Positions 8,417-16,072 of a stretch of 64,000 bases of DNA are shown here, piece after piece. Below the pieces are notes generated by a model. That model was given only the letters and a program-made list of their open reading frames with translations, had not been told where the DNA came from and searched no databases. The DNA comes from an uncultured Bacteroidales bacterium (lineage in GTDB: Bacteria > Bacteroidota > Bacteroidia > Bacteroidales > F082), in contig CAMYXP010000008.1 in assembly GCA_947303085.1 (NCBI GenBank), forward strand, positions 52,911 through 116,910. Direction: 5' to 3'. The first letter of the stretch is position 1, and every line of letters begins with the position of its first letter. A program made the translations under genes and the position numbers.

Positions 8417-8710
8417 TTAAAGATTTTTTTCAAAATTCTGGCTGCAAATCAGAAAATTAATTGTAATTTTGCAGCGGTTATTTGGTGCAGCGGACCAAAT
8501 TTAAAATATTCTACGTCATACGTTCTGAATATTCCCAAATACAGCGTTTCGCCATACAGTGTAGGCGAGTAATTTTGTCAGCGATAACGGTTTTGGCAAA
8601 TTCGTATAAAGAGCCGCGGATATTGTCCCCCACCTTCAATCGATACTACAAATAGTAAATAAGAATTTTATCGCCCTAATTATGCGATAAAACGTCGGAA
8701 ATAAATCCGA
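8417..8710. other. Intergenic stretch with an orphan promoter-like site
   Basis: The stretch lies between convergent genes. It contains TAATTTTG at 8464-8471, a full -7 match on the plus strand, but no credible plus-strand ORF follows. Nothing else is recognised. Confidence 0.4.
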
Positions 8711-9724
8711 TTATCTCACCATGAATTTTGTCGTTTCAAGGAGGTTTTCACCCTTGATTTGCAAAATGTAGAGTCCTTTTTCCAAATCAGCTACGGAGAT
8801 GCTTCCATCGGAAGAACCAGCGGTAACCTTTTGGCCTAAGACATTGAAAATGGCATAATCAACCATTTCGCCAGGCATGCCATCGATGTTGATGACATCG
8901 GAGGCAGGGTTAGGATACACCGCGAGCTGCTGCTTGCTCACCTCAGGAACATTGAAATTCGTAGGGATGATATCCACGATAATGCCTTCCATCTTTGTCA
9001 TTCCATAATAAAAATTAGGGTCGGGAATGTCATACCAGTCATCCAAAGGACCACCCCAGCCGAAATTGATATGGAATTTTCCATCCGATTCGCGATAGCC
9101 GTCGACCACCACGTTATGTCCGACTGTTCCCGCTGGATTTTCAACGGCCAGATGGGCAGGATAACCATCTGCAAGGTTTGAAATCAGAATCTCGAACATC
9201 TCATCAGTCGGGTCACGGAACAGCTTACAGTCGGCAAAGCCGAAACGCTGATACGCCGCAAACGCCTGACCCACCTGAAAAGTACCGGAACCTTCCGAAG
9301 TATATATCTGTGTGCATGCCGTTCCGCAAGCAAAAATCACAGCGGCCTTCAATGTGTCGCTGAGTTCGTCGCCACGTTGGAAATAGGCATCGACCGAATC
9401 CAACAACACGTTCAGCTTAGGAAATGACGGAAATTGCAACGTTTCCCAATCGTCATCAATATCATAGATTCTACCTGAATAATTATGGTGATAGTCATCA
9501 CCATCGTCGAAGCGGGTGCCTTGTGTCGTTTGCAAATAATTGATAATCTGCCCCATGGCAACAGCCGGACAACCGGCGGCGCTATAGGCATAATTGTTAA
9601 ACGGATCTCTCGGGCAAAGCATGTTGTAAGGATAGCCTTGGTCCCATTCTGATTTAAGAAGAGGTTGCTGCGCAAAACCGGTCAAAGCGCAAAGCAAAAG
9701 CAATAAAGATAAAAACTTTTTCAT
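8711..9724 (-). CDS. C10 (streptopain-like) cysteine protease with T9SS tail
   Basis: This 337-residue secreted protease belongs to the SpeB/interpain clan. A signal peptide (residues 1-19) is followed directly by the mature-type sequence KSEWDQGYPYNMLCP. The catalytic Cys52 lies in AAGCPAVAMGQIINY and the catalytic His203 in VGHNVVVDGYRE, followed by HINFGWGG. The last 75 residues (AVYPNPASDVINI to KFMVR) are a T9SS sorting domain, so it should be exported and attached to the surface. The usual N-terminal inhibitory propeptide of more than 100 residues is absent, which is unusual for this family. The gene has its own -7 element 30 bases upstream. Confidence 0.9.
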   Translation of the reverse strand: MKKFLSLLLLLCALTGFAQQPLLKSEWDQGYPYNMLCPRDPFNNYAYSAAGCPAVAMGQIINYLQTTQGTRFDDGDDYHHNYSGRIYDIDDDWETLQFPSFPKLNVLLDSVDAYFQRGDELSDTLKAAVIFACGTACTQIYTSEGSGTFQVGQAFAAYQRFGFADCKLFRDPTDEMFEILISNLADGYPAHLAVENPAGTVGHNVVVDGYRESDGKFHINFGWGGPLDDWYDIPDPNFYYGMTKMEGIIVDIIPTNFNVPEVSKQQLAVYPNPASDVINIDGMPGEMVDYAIFNVLGQKVTAGSSDGSISVADLEKGLYILQIKGENLLETTKFMVR

Positions 9725-9753
9725 TTTGTTTAGAATAATAGGATTAAGCGCTG

Positions 9754-9761
9754 CAAAGATA
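9754..9761 (-). promoter_or_regulatory. -7 element for the C10 protease gene
   Basis: The minus strand reads TATCTTTG, 30 bases before the ATG at 9724. Confidence 0.6.
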
Positions 9762-9778
9762 TAAAATTTTTCCTTAAA

Positions 9779-11575
9779 TCATCTTTTTTTGAAATTATAT
9801 CCTATTTTTTCCCAAGTTGGCATCTCTTTTTCCACTATGATGCTGTAGAAACGGTTGAAGTCGCCAGGCGATGTGGTGTTCCATGCCCGTTCGGCCACGC
9901 CGAGGGCTTTAGGCAGCATCTGGAAGGTGACGTCGTCGAAGTCGCGCAGCTGCTCCGACCAGAGGTGAGCCGACACTCCCACGATGTCGCCGGTGTAGTC
10001 GGCGGGATTCATGGAGAATGAGGTGCGCTCGTCGACATAGCCAGCCCAGAAAAGTCCTAGTTCCTCGGGGTCGGCGCTGTAGGCGAGGTCGACGTAGTTG
10101 TTGGTGGCCGGCGAGAGCACACAAGGGTATCCCTCGATGCCTTTGCCGGTCCAGATGTTGATGAAATAAAGCGACTTTTTAAGGCGCTCGGCTGTCTCTG
10201 GCTCTATGCCTTTGGCGATGTCTTCCCAGCCTGCCAGACGTATGCCGCGTTGCTCGGCGAGCTCAAGCATGTTGTTGGTGAAGAGGTCTTTCATGACCTT
10301 GCGGTCGTGGTTGGCCCACGCTCCGCCAGGCACCTCGTCGCCTCCGATATGGATAGCCAGCAGTGGCACGTCGGCCTCCTGATGCAGACGGATGACCTCG
10401 TCGAAGACCTTGCCATAGAAATTATAAACGCTTGGAAGATAGACACTTAGCACATTATCGGTGAAGTCTTGCGCCGACCAGTAATGCGAGGTGTCGGCAG
10501 GGTCTTGCAGCCTATATGAAGTGTCGCCGGTACGGCGCTCGTAGGCCTGCATCGCCTTGATGGAAGCCCTGGAATGACCCGGAGCGTCGAACTCGGGGAT
10601 GACAGCGATGTGGCGATCCCAAGCGTAACGCAGAATCTGCTTATATTCCTCAGAGGTGTAATAAGTGGCATTGTCGATGCGGCCGTTGGCGGTAGGCTTC
10701 AGCGCCGCTGTCTCCTGCAGGTTCCAGTCGGGCAACGCATGATGTCCGCTAAAGTCGGTGAGGTCGGGTAAGTCTTTGATTTCCAGGCACCACGCCTCGT
10801 CATCGCCGATATGAAAATGGAAAACGTTGAACTTATATTCTGCCATCAGATTGAGCACCTTCAGCACCTCTTCGACGCTGCGGAAGTCGCGTGCCACGTC
10901 GAGCATGAAGCCGCGATATTGGTTGTCGGGCCAGTCTTCGATGGTCATAGGCTGCAGCGGCTTCGGCAGCTTGTCAAGGGTTATCTGGGCGTAAAAAGCG
11001 CCCTCCTCATCGTCGGAATCGATTGTAGGCTCGCCGTTTTCGTCGATGGTGATGCGATACCAGCCATGAGGGAGGTTCTCGGTAGGCTCGAGAGGCTCGG
11101 TGCCGTATTGCACCCGTTTCACCTGCGGGATGATGTCGGCAGGTTGCGCCTTGTAGCGGCAGATGAAATCGTCGTCAACAGTCTCGTTTTTCGGATGTTT
11201 TATGAAATGATACTCGACGCTCATCGGCTGATCGGCCTTGCTTTTACGCTGCATCACGAATCCTTCGGGGGCCCACGACTGTTTCGGCAGCGGGCGACCG
11301 TAATATTTCAGCGTGACGATGCCGTCGGTCGGGATGTCGATATACCACGAGGTGCCTTGGTAGTGGTTGATAGCCGGACCTTCGACTATGGTTTTCGAGT
11401 CGAACAGCTCCTGAAACCACACCCGCGAGCCTTGTTTGACATTGTGAAGCACGAGGGTGTTGAGCGCGCGGCCGTCGTCCTCGGCTTGACCTTCAGTCCA
11501 TTCCACCATAGGAGTGCTGGCGCATGACGCTAGAAGCAGAAGCAATAATATTGCTGTGATGTGTGTTATTTTCAT
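9779..11575 (-). CDS. GH20 beta-N-acetylhexosaminidase lipoprotein
   Basis: This 598-residue exo-enzyme removes terminal beta-linked GlcNAc/GalNAc from host glycans or peptidoglycan fragments. The N-terminus MKITHITAILLLLLLASC is a lipoprotein signal (C18). A GH20b-type beta domain covers about residues 100-200. The TIM barrel starts at YRGFMLDVARDF and holds the catalytic pair Asp413-Glu414 in HIGGDEVPGGAW, needed for substrate-assisted catalysis. Downstream features such as SEQLRDFDDVTFQMLPK and AERAW are typical of the barrel's last strands. Start 11575 was preferred to 11641 because the 22 extra residues precede the lipoprotein signal. A TATCTTTG promoter is upstream. Confidence 0.93.
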   Translation of the reverse strand: MKITHITAILLLLLLASCASTPMVEWTEGQAEDDGRALNTLVLHNVKQGSRVWFQELFDSKTIVEGPAINHYQGTSWYIDIPTDGIVTLKYYGRPLPKQSWAPEGFVMQRKSKADQPMSVEYHFIKHPKNETVDDDFICRYKAQPADIIPQVKRVQYGTEPLEPTENLPHGWYRITIDENGEPTIDSDDEEGAFYAQITLDKLPKPLQPMTIEDWPDNQYRGFMLDVARDFRSVEEVLKVLNLMAEYKFNVFHFHIGDDEAWCLEIKDLPDLTDFSGHHALPDWNLQETAALKPTANGRIDNATYYTSEEYKQILRYAWDRHIAVIPEFDAPGHSRASIKAMQAYERRTGDTSYRLQDPADTSHYWSAQDFTDNVLSVYLPSVYNFYGKVFDEVIRLHQEADVPLLAIHIGGDEVPGGAWANHDRKVMKDLFTNNMLELAEQRGIRLAGWEDIAKGIEPETAERLKKSLYFINIWTGKGIEGYPCVLSPATNNYVDLAYSADPEELGLFWAGYVDERTSFSMNPADYTGDIVGVSAHLWSEQLRDFDDVTFQMLPKALGVAERAWNTTSPGDFNRFYSIIVEKEMPTWEKIGYNFKKR

Positions 11576-11596
11576 AGAATCAATTATTTCTCGATG

Positions 11597-11604
11597 CAAA
11601 GATA
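11597..11604 (-). promoter_or_regulatory. -7 element for the GH20 gene
   Basis: The minus strand reads TATCTTTG, 22 bases before the chosen ATG at 11575. This supports that start over the longer reading frame. Confidence 0.6.
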
Positions 11605-11680
11605 ATAAATCATTTTCCATATTACTCATTTTGGCAGACAAAAACGAAAATTTTTATGCCGGTCAATCATTATTATTTCA

Positions 11681-11688
11681 TATCTTTG
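11681..11688 (+). promoter_or_regulatory. -7 element for the CPBP fusion gene
   Basis: TATCTTTG lies 26 bases before the ATG at 11714. Confidence 0.6.
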
Positions 11689-11713
11689 CAGCTCCATTTA
11701 AAACTAATGAAAT

Positions 11714-13291
11714 ATGAAAAAATATGCAGAAAATCCTTTATTTTTATTCGTAAGCGGATTGATTTTAACCGCTGTGGTTTATTTTGTCTCGATTTTTATG
11801 GGGCATCACTGGCAGCTGAACTCAAGCATCGTCGAAGACTCGGTCCTGAATCATGGCACGATGCTGATTTTGTCAGTTTTGCTGATTTTAGCCTTCAAAA
11901 AGCAGGTTAAATATCGCATCGCGATGCCGAAATTAGACCATATTTTCAAGCCGATACTATTCGGAATCCTTTGCGCCGTGGTGATAAACGTGGTTATGAA
12001 TATCATCTCTGTCGTTGTCACTGGCTCGGTGCAGACCCATCCTTTGATGAAAAACACCACGGTTTTGAAGAATTTCCTATCGGTTTTCATCCTTGCCAGT
12101 ATAGGGGAGGAGTTCCTTTTCAGAGGGTTTTTCCAAAACTACCTGAAGCCGCTCAGCAATTGTGGATTTAAGATTTTTAAAAGAAGAATAAGCTTGCCGG
12201 TGTTGATAAGCGCCTTGACTTTCAGCGCGGCACATCTGGTGCTTCTTGCTTCGGGTGTCGGTACGATGTTTATTATTAGAATCCTCGTTTTTACCTTTGT
12301 TTTGGGCTTAATCGCAGGATATTATCAGGAAAAACACGACAATCACATCTTTGCCATCCTCGTTCACATGGCTGGTAACCTGATGGGGTTGGTTTCGGTG
12401 ATAATGATGACAATGAGTTTTACTGCGCAGAACAAACCTGACGGAGAGACATTTGAACTTACTAAACAGGGTGCACATTATGTGTTCACGGCCAGCATCA
12501 ACGGCACAGCCGACGCCACCATCCTTGTGGAATCGGGCATTCCGGCTCTGCTTGCCGATTCGGCCTACGTTTTCAACAGCGGATTTTTTTCAGATTTGAC
12601 TCTAACACCAACTGGCGGAAAAGAGAAAATAAATCTAGGCGGCCGCGTCTATAAAATCACTCACAAGGCTAACGGAACGGTGCGGATAGGTAACAGCACA
12701 TCTTTTAATGGCGATATTTTTGTTTTGTCGAATTACGATTACGGAAACTACGAAATGGCGGTGCCGGTGATGTATCTGCACAACGACCTCGACAAAGGCA
12801 GCCGTATCGTCAACCTCGACCTTGGCAACCAACGCATGCAGATGCTAAGCAAATCCTCACTTCGTGCAAAAAAAGCAAGTTATTCGACAAGCACGATGAA
12901 TACCGACACATACATGGGTATGTTTGCTATCGAGACCAGTGCGACGCTCGACGACGGGATAAAACCTAGGACTCTCAGCGGCAATTTCCTTATCGATTTT
13001 GGCAATCCGGAACTGTTGTTTCTTATAGAGCAGACCAAGGAGGTTCAGCAGTTTCTTGCCGACAATGCCGATCTTGAACTGCATGAGGCTGTTGCCTCCA
13101 ATGGCCAGATAGTAGGACAATACATCATCACCGAACAGTGTCAGCTTGGCGGCATCACTTTCCCTGATGCTGTAGTCGTCATCACTAAAAATCTGCCATT
13201 GATTACAACACCTGGCAACATCGGATTGAAATTCTTCGAAAAAAACAACGCCGTGTTTGACTTCGACAAGTCTTTGGTTTATATAAAATAA
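11714..13291 (+). CDS. CPBP intramembrane protease fused to a retropepsin-like domain
   Basis: The 525-residue protein has two halves. Residues 1 to about 240 are a multi-helix CPBP/Abi-type membrane metalloprotease with all three motifs visible: GEEFLFRGFF (EExxxR), FSAAH (FxxxH) and HMAGNLMG (HxxxN). Residues about 250-525 are a beta-rich soluble domain. It contains two retropepsin-like hallmarks: a ligand-type turn NFLIDFGNPELL where D-T/S-G would be expected, and a C-terminal GNIGLKFFEKNNAVFDFDKSLVYI, close to the ending of bacterial retropepsin-like proteases. The canonical DTG/DSG is not clearly present, so this half may be inactive or a sensor. CPBP proteases cut peptides in the membrane and often process prenylated or secreted peptides. 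The fusion suggests a coupled pair of proteolytic or binding steps across the membrane. Confidence 0.78.
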   Translation: MKKYAENPLFLFVSGLILTAVVYFVSIFMGHHWQLNSSIVEDSVLNHGTMLILSVLLILAFKKQVKYRIAMPKLDHIFKPILFGILCAVVINVVMNIISVVVTGSVQTHPLMKNTTVLKNFLSVFILASIGEEFLFRGFFQNYLKPLSNCGFKIFKRRISLPVLISALTFSAAHLVLLASGVGTMFIIRILVFTFVLGLIAGYYQEKHDNHIFAILVHMAGNLMGLVSVIMMTMSFTAQNKPDGETFELTKQGAHYVFTASINGTADATILVESGIPALLADSAYVFNSGFFSDLTLTPTGGKEKINLGGRVYKITHKANGTVRIGNSTSFNGDIFVLSNYDYGNYEMAVPVMYLHNDLDKGSRIVNLDLGNQRMQMLSKSSLRAKKASYSTSTMNTDTYMGMFAIETSATLDDGIKPRTLSGNFLIDFGNPELLFLIEQTKEVQQFLADNADLELHEAVASNGQIVGQYIITEQCQLGGITFPDAVVVITKNLPLITTPGNIGLKFFEKNNAVFDFDKSLVYIK

Positions 13292-13322
13292 AAAGCGCCA
13301 ACTTGTTGTAAGTCAGCGCTTT
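13292..13322 (+). terminator. Possible terminator hairpin
   Basis: AAAGCGC at 13292-13298 pairs with GCGCTTT at 13316-13322, with a further ACTT/AAGT pairing inside. It immediately follows the CPBP gene stop. There is no strong U-run after it, so termination strength is uncertain. Confidence 0.5.
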
Positions 13323-13325
13323 ACG

Positions 13326-13342
13326 TGGTACCAGCGGTACCA
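13326..13342. other. Candidate attachment-site core of the mobile element
   Basis: TGGTACC and GGTACCA form an inverted repeat separated by AGC, 195 bases before the integrase start. Tyrosine recombinases bind such short inverted arms around a small crossover. No second copy was found in the window, so the other end of the element is not located. Confidence 0.35.
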
Positions 13343-13504
13343 AAATTCTTGCAACACCCCTTTTTCATCTTTTTCACTAAATCCTCGCAATTCCCAATAA
13401 ATAAAGATATTTGCAAGGTTTTTTAAAAATTTTTTCCTTGCATATTTTTTCACTTTTTTTTAATTTTTTTCACAAATGTTCAAAGAATGTTCAAAAATTT
13501 TTAT

Positions 13505-13512
13505 TATCTTTG
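13505..13512 (+). promoter_or_regulatory. -7 element for the integrase gene
   Basis: TATCTTTG lies 24 bases before the integrase ATG. Confidence 0.6.
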
Positions 13513-13537
13513 TATCGTTAAAAATATAGATACGATA
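13513..13537. promoter_or_regulatory. Inverted repeat between integrase promoter and start
   Basis: TATCGT at 13513-13518 and ACGATA at 13532-13537 flank 13 AT-rich bases and fill the space between the -7 element and the ATG. The position fits an autoregulatory operator or an accessory integrase/excisionase site. Confidence 0.4.
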
Positions 13538-14901
13538 TGCAATTTGATTTACGATGTTCAAAAATTTCCAACCATCATGGAGAAGTTGAGCTTTTATTGT
13601 TCTTCATCGGTGGTCGTGACATCCGTTTAAGCGCGGCTACAAATATCTTTATTAAGCCGACCGACTGGAGAGAGGCTGAGTATTCCGAAGCCTATATCGA
13701 CGAAAACGGAGCCAAGCACAACAGACGACTCCTCAAACCTGCAGGAATCAAGAAAAGCTCAAAAACCGACAAACTCAGTGAGCAACAACGTCGACAAGAA
13801 CTGGCCAACAAAATCAACGATCTGATTAGGGCTATCGAAGAAGCGTTTATCGAAACTCCCGACAAAAAGAAAATCAACAAAAAGTGGCTCGAGAAAGTCA
13901 TCCATGATTTCCATTTTCCACCTGTACCAAAAGAAAAGAAAGAGAAGAAAAAACTCACATTCTTCGAAGTCTTCGACCTGTTTGTCCGGCAAGAAGGCAA
14001 GGCAACCGAAAACCCTGTCATCAAAACGGCAAGGAAAAAGCCCAGAGAGTTCAAGCAAGGAACTATCTATAAGTTCAATGCCTTGAAAAAACACCTTCAG
14101 GAGTACGACAGCAAAATGACTTTTGAAAGTCTTAATTTCGACAAACTGCAAGGATTTGTCAATTACGAGTTGAACGATATGGATTTGATCAACAGCACCG
14201 TCGAAAAGCGTTTTTCTTATCTCCGTTGGTTCCTCAATTGGGCATCCGAATGGGGATACAATACAAATATGGCTTATATCAATTTTCCGCTGAATCTGGA
14301 AGTTCCCGAAAGCGATGTCATATATTTAGACGAAGACGAACTAAAAGCCGTCAGAACGCACGATTTTAGCAAAAATCCGCGACTCGACCGTGTCCGTGAT
14401 GTATTCGTTTTTTGTTGCTACACAGGTTTACGCTATTCAGATGTCGAGAATCTGAAACGCAGTAATATCCGCAACAACAAACTTTATATAACAACTATCA
14501 AGACATCCGATAAACTGGAAATTGACCTTAACGATGTCGCGCTTTCAATTCTTGACAAATACCAAAACTGGCAATTTGAAGACAACAAAGCTCTGCCTGT
14601 CATAAGCAATCAGAAAATGAACGACGCTTTGGAAGAAATGGCAAAAGCATGTAATATCGACACACCAATAGAGCGCACAATTTTCCAAGGTGGAAAACGC
14701 ATCACCAAAACTGTTCCAAAATACGAACTCATCCGCACCCACACAGCACGTCGCACCTTTGTCTGCAAGGGTATCCGTCTTGGAATAAGTCCGACTATCA
14801 TCATGAAATTCACAGGCCATAAAGACTATGATACTATGAAAAAATACATAGGTGCAATGGACAAGGAAAAAGCAGAAGCTATGAAATTATTTAACGACTA
14901 A
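13537..14901 (+). CDS. Tyrosine recombinase / integrase
   Basis: This 454-residue site-specific recombinase would insert and excise the element. The N-terminal region (residues 1-130) is an arm-binding type with a Lys-rich linker. A SAM-like core-binding domain lies at about 145-255. The catalytic domain shows Arg299 (CYTGLRYSD), His402-x2-Arg405 (RTHTARRTF), His428 (TGHKDYDTM) and the nucleophile Tyr437. This is the Bacteroidetes phage_int_SAM_5 type. The order integrase, HTH pair, VirE_N and DUF3987 downstream is characteristic of small integrative elements in Bacteroidales. Confidence 0.93.
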   Translation: MQFDLRCSKISNHHGEVELLLFFIGGRDIRLSAATNIFIKPTDWREAEYSEAYIDENGAKHNRRLLKPAGIKKSSKTDKLSEQQRRQELANKINDLIRAIEEAFIETPDKKKINKKWLEKVIHDFHFPPVPKEKKEKKKLTFFEVFDLFVRQEGKATENPVIKTARKKPREFKQGTIYKFNALKKHLQEYDSKMTFESLNFDKLQGFVNYELNDMDLINSTVEKRFSYLRWFLNWASEWGYNTNMAYINFPLNLEVPESDVIYLDEDELKAVRTHDFSKNPRLDRVRDVFVFCCYTGLRYSDVENLKRSNIRNNKLYITTIKTSDKLEIDLNDVALSILDKYQNWQFEDNKALPVISNQKMNDALEEMAKACNIDTPIERTIFQGGKRITKTVPKYELIRTHTARRTFVCKGIRLGISPTIIMKFTGHKDYDTMKKYIGAMDKEKAEAMKLFND

Positions 14902-14912
14902 CACTTAATAAC

Positions 14913-15334
14913 ATGAAACATAATCAATTACCCAAACCCTGCCAAATCCAAGTCACGCTCAACTACGATAATGATACCGAGTTGATATATAAAAAATAAT
15001 CGGTTCTAAATCCCTTCGCTTTGAGTTTACTCCCGACGAAGAACAAACTTTGGCCGACATTTATTACAACAAGAACGTAAAAACCAACTACAACATCTCG
15101 CTCAACGAATTTAAGGTTCTGGCAGAGCATGCTGACTTCTCGATCCTCAGGAAATGGAGTAAGATTAAAGGTTCTTACGAGCTTTCCAACAAACTCTGTA
15201 ATATAGTATATGCAATCTATATTCAACTGCATGATTTCCTGCACCGAAAAGAATGGTTTCAAGTTGCCGCAACGAAACTCGACAGCAAATGCCATTATAT
15301 ACGCTCCGCTTCAATAAAATACAAAATGGCGTAA
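14913..15334 (+). pseudogene. Integrase-linked small ORF, -1 frameshifted
   Basis: An ATG at 14913 opens a 28-codon frame ending ELIYKK at a TAA at 14997. A -1 shift on the run of six A (14991-14996) leads straight into a frame with no stop until 15334: IIGSKSLRFEFTPDEEQTL, then ADIYYNKNVKTNYNI and SILRKWSKIKGSYELSN. The two halves read as one protein of about 140 residues. The part after the shift has no ATG start of its own at its head (only an internal TTG at 15050). I do not recognise a family. Either one A was lost (pseudogene or sequencing error) or there is slippage on the A-run. Confidence 0.55.
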
Positions 15335-15346
15335 AAATTTAAAATC

Positions 15347-15434
15347 TTTGCAACCAATTTTGCAACCATTTTAGGGGGTTATCAAAAGTTATCTTATTGT
15401 TTATCAATCTAAAAAAATTTTCATTTTGCAACCA
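15347..15434. repeat. TTTGCAACCA direct repeats
   Basis: Exact copies lie at 15347-15356, 15359-15368 and 15425-15434, with a partial GCAACCA at 15451-15457. They sit just upstream of the promoter of the excisionase-type genes, as binding sites for an HTH protein or for integrase arm contacts would. Confidence 0.6.
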
Positions 15435-15443
15435 AAATCGCTC

Positions 15444-15476
15444 TTGACACGCAACCACTTCACACTACTAAATTTG
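15444..15476 (+). promoter_or_regulatory. Promoter for the HTH/VirE operon
   Basis: A -33 TTG at 15444-15446 and a -7 TAAATTTG at 15469-15476 are separated by 22 bases. This matches the Bacteroidetes two-part promoter. Confidence 0.65.
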
Positions 15477-15509
15477 CAATGCCGGCACAAACAATTAAAA
15501 TTTAGCAAA

Positions 15510-15830
15510 ATGAAAAACATCAATTTAATAGAAGTAGCAAAAGAGCATCCTGGCATGATTATCAGCATCAGCGTGGGCGATTTGGTCAATGCCAACAAAG
15601 AACTTGTCGACATAACCATGCGTGACACGGAAAAACTGCTTTCCGAATCAAATCAAGAAATCTATCTAAGTGCCGACAAAGTGGCACAAATGCTTGGTGT
15701 CGACCGCTCAACCCTCTGGCGTTGGGAAAAATCAGAGTATCTCGTCCCTATCCATTTTGGTGGTAAAGTCCGTTACAAGATGAGCGATATCAAAAACATC
15801 ACTAACCAGCAAAAAACGGAGGAGCAATGA
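15510..15830 (+). CDS. Excisionase-type HTH protein 1
   Basis: The 106-residue protein has an N-terminal helical part and a C-terminal HTH_17/MerR-like fold: EIYLSADKVAQMLGVDRSTLW, then RWEKSEYLVPIHFGGKVRY. Such proteins act as excisionase/directionality factors or transcription regulators of integrative elements. The start at 15510 lies 34 bases after a full promoter; a longer frame beginning at 15426 is unlikely because it begins upstream of that promoter. The stop overlaps the next gene by 4 bases (ATGA). Confidence 0.85.
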   Translation: MKNINLIEVAKEHPGMIISISVGDLVNANKELVDITMRDTEKLLSESNQEIYLSADKVAQMLGVDRSTLWRWEKSEYLVPIHFGGKVRYKMSDIKNITNQQKTEEQ

Positions 15831-16072
15831 ACAATTTAGATAAAAAGCAGGTGGCTAAGACACCTCTCGAAGACTGGATCGATAACTATACTGTCATCCA
15901 CATGCTGCACATAAGCGCTCGCACACTTCAAACGCTCCGCACCAACAACACTCTTCCTTATTCAAGGATTAACAACAAAATCTATTATCGCCGTCAGGAT
16001 CTGCAACAAGTCCTTGCCGACAATTATGTACCATCCGCAATCGATTTCACCCATGAAAACATCATCAAATAA
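15827..16072 (+). CDS. Excisionase-type HTH protein 2
   Basis: An 81-residue DNA-binding protein with a compact HTH_17 pattern: VIHMLHISARTLQTLRTNNTL, then PYSRINNKIYYRRQDLQQVL. Tandem HTH_17 proteins next to a tyrosine recombinase are standard in Bacteroidetes elements, where one usually acts as the excisionase. It overlaps the first HTH gene by 4 bases and the next gene by 20 bases. Confidence 0.85.
   Translation: MNNLDKKQVAKTPLEDWIDNYTVIHMLHISARTLQTLRTNNTLPYSRINNKIYYRRQDLQQVLADNYVPSAIDFTHENIIK

Noticed and set aside
10811..11527. A 238-codon plus-strand frame inside the GH20 gene
   Set aside because: It is antisense to a clearly coding GH20 domain and shows no family resemblance.
13315..13345. 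A possible tRNA gene remnant at the element boundary (TGGTACCAGCGG resembles the end of some tRNA complements)
   Set aside because: No cloverleaf or T-loop sequence can be drawn from the surrounding bases.
15347..15434. The TTTGCAACCA repeats as a CRISPR array
   Set aside because: Only 10 bases long, spacers are unequal and no cas genes are present.
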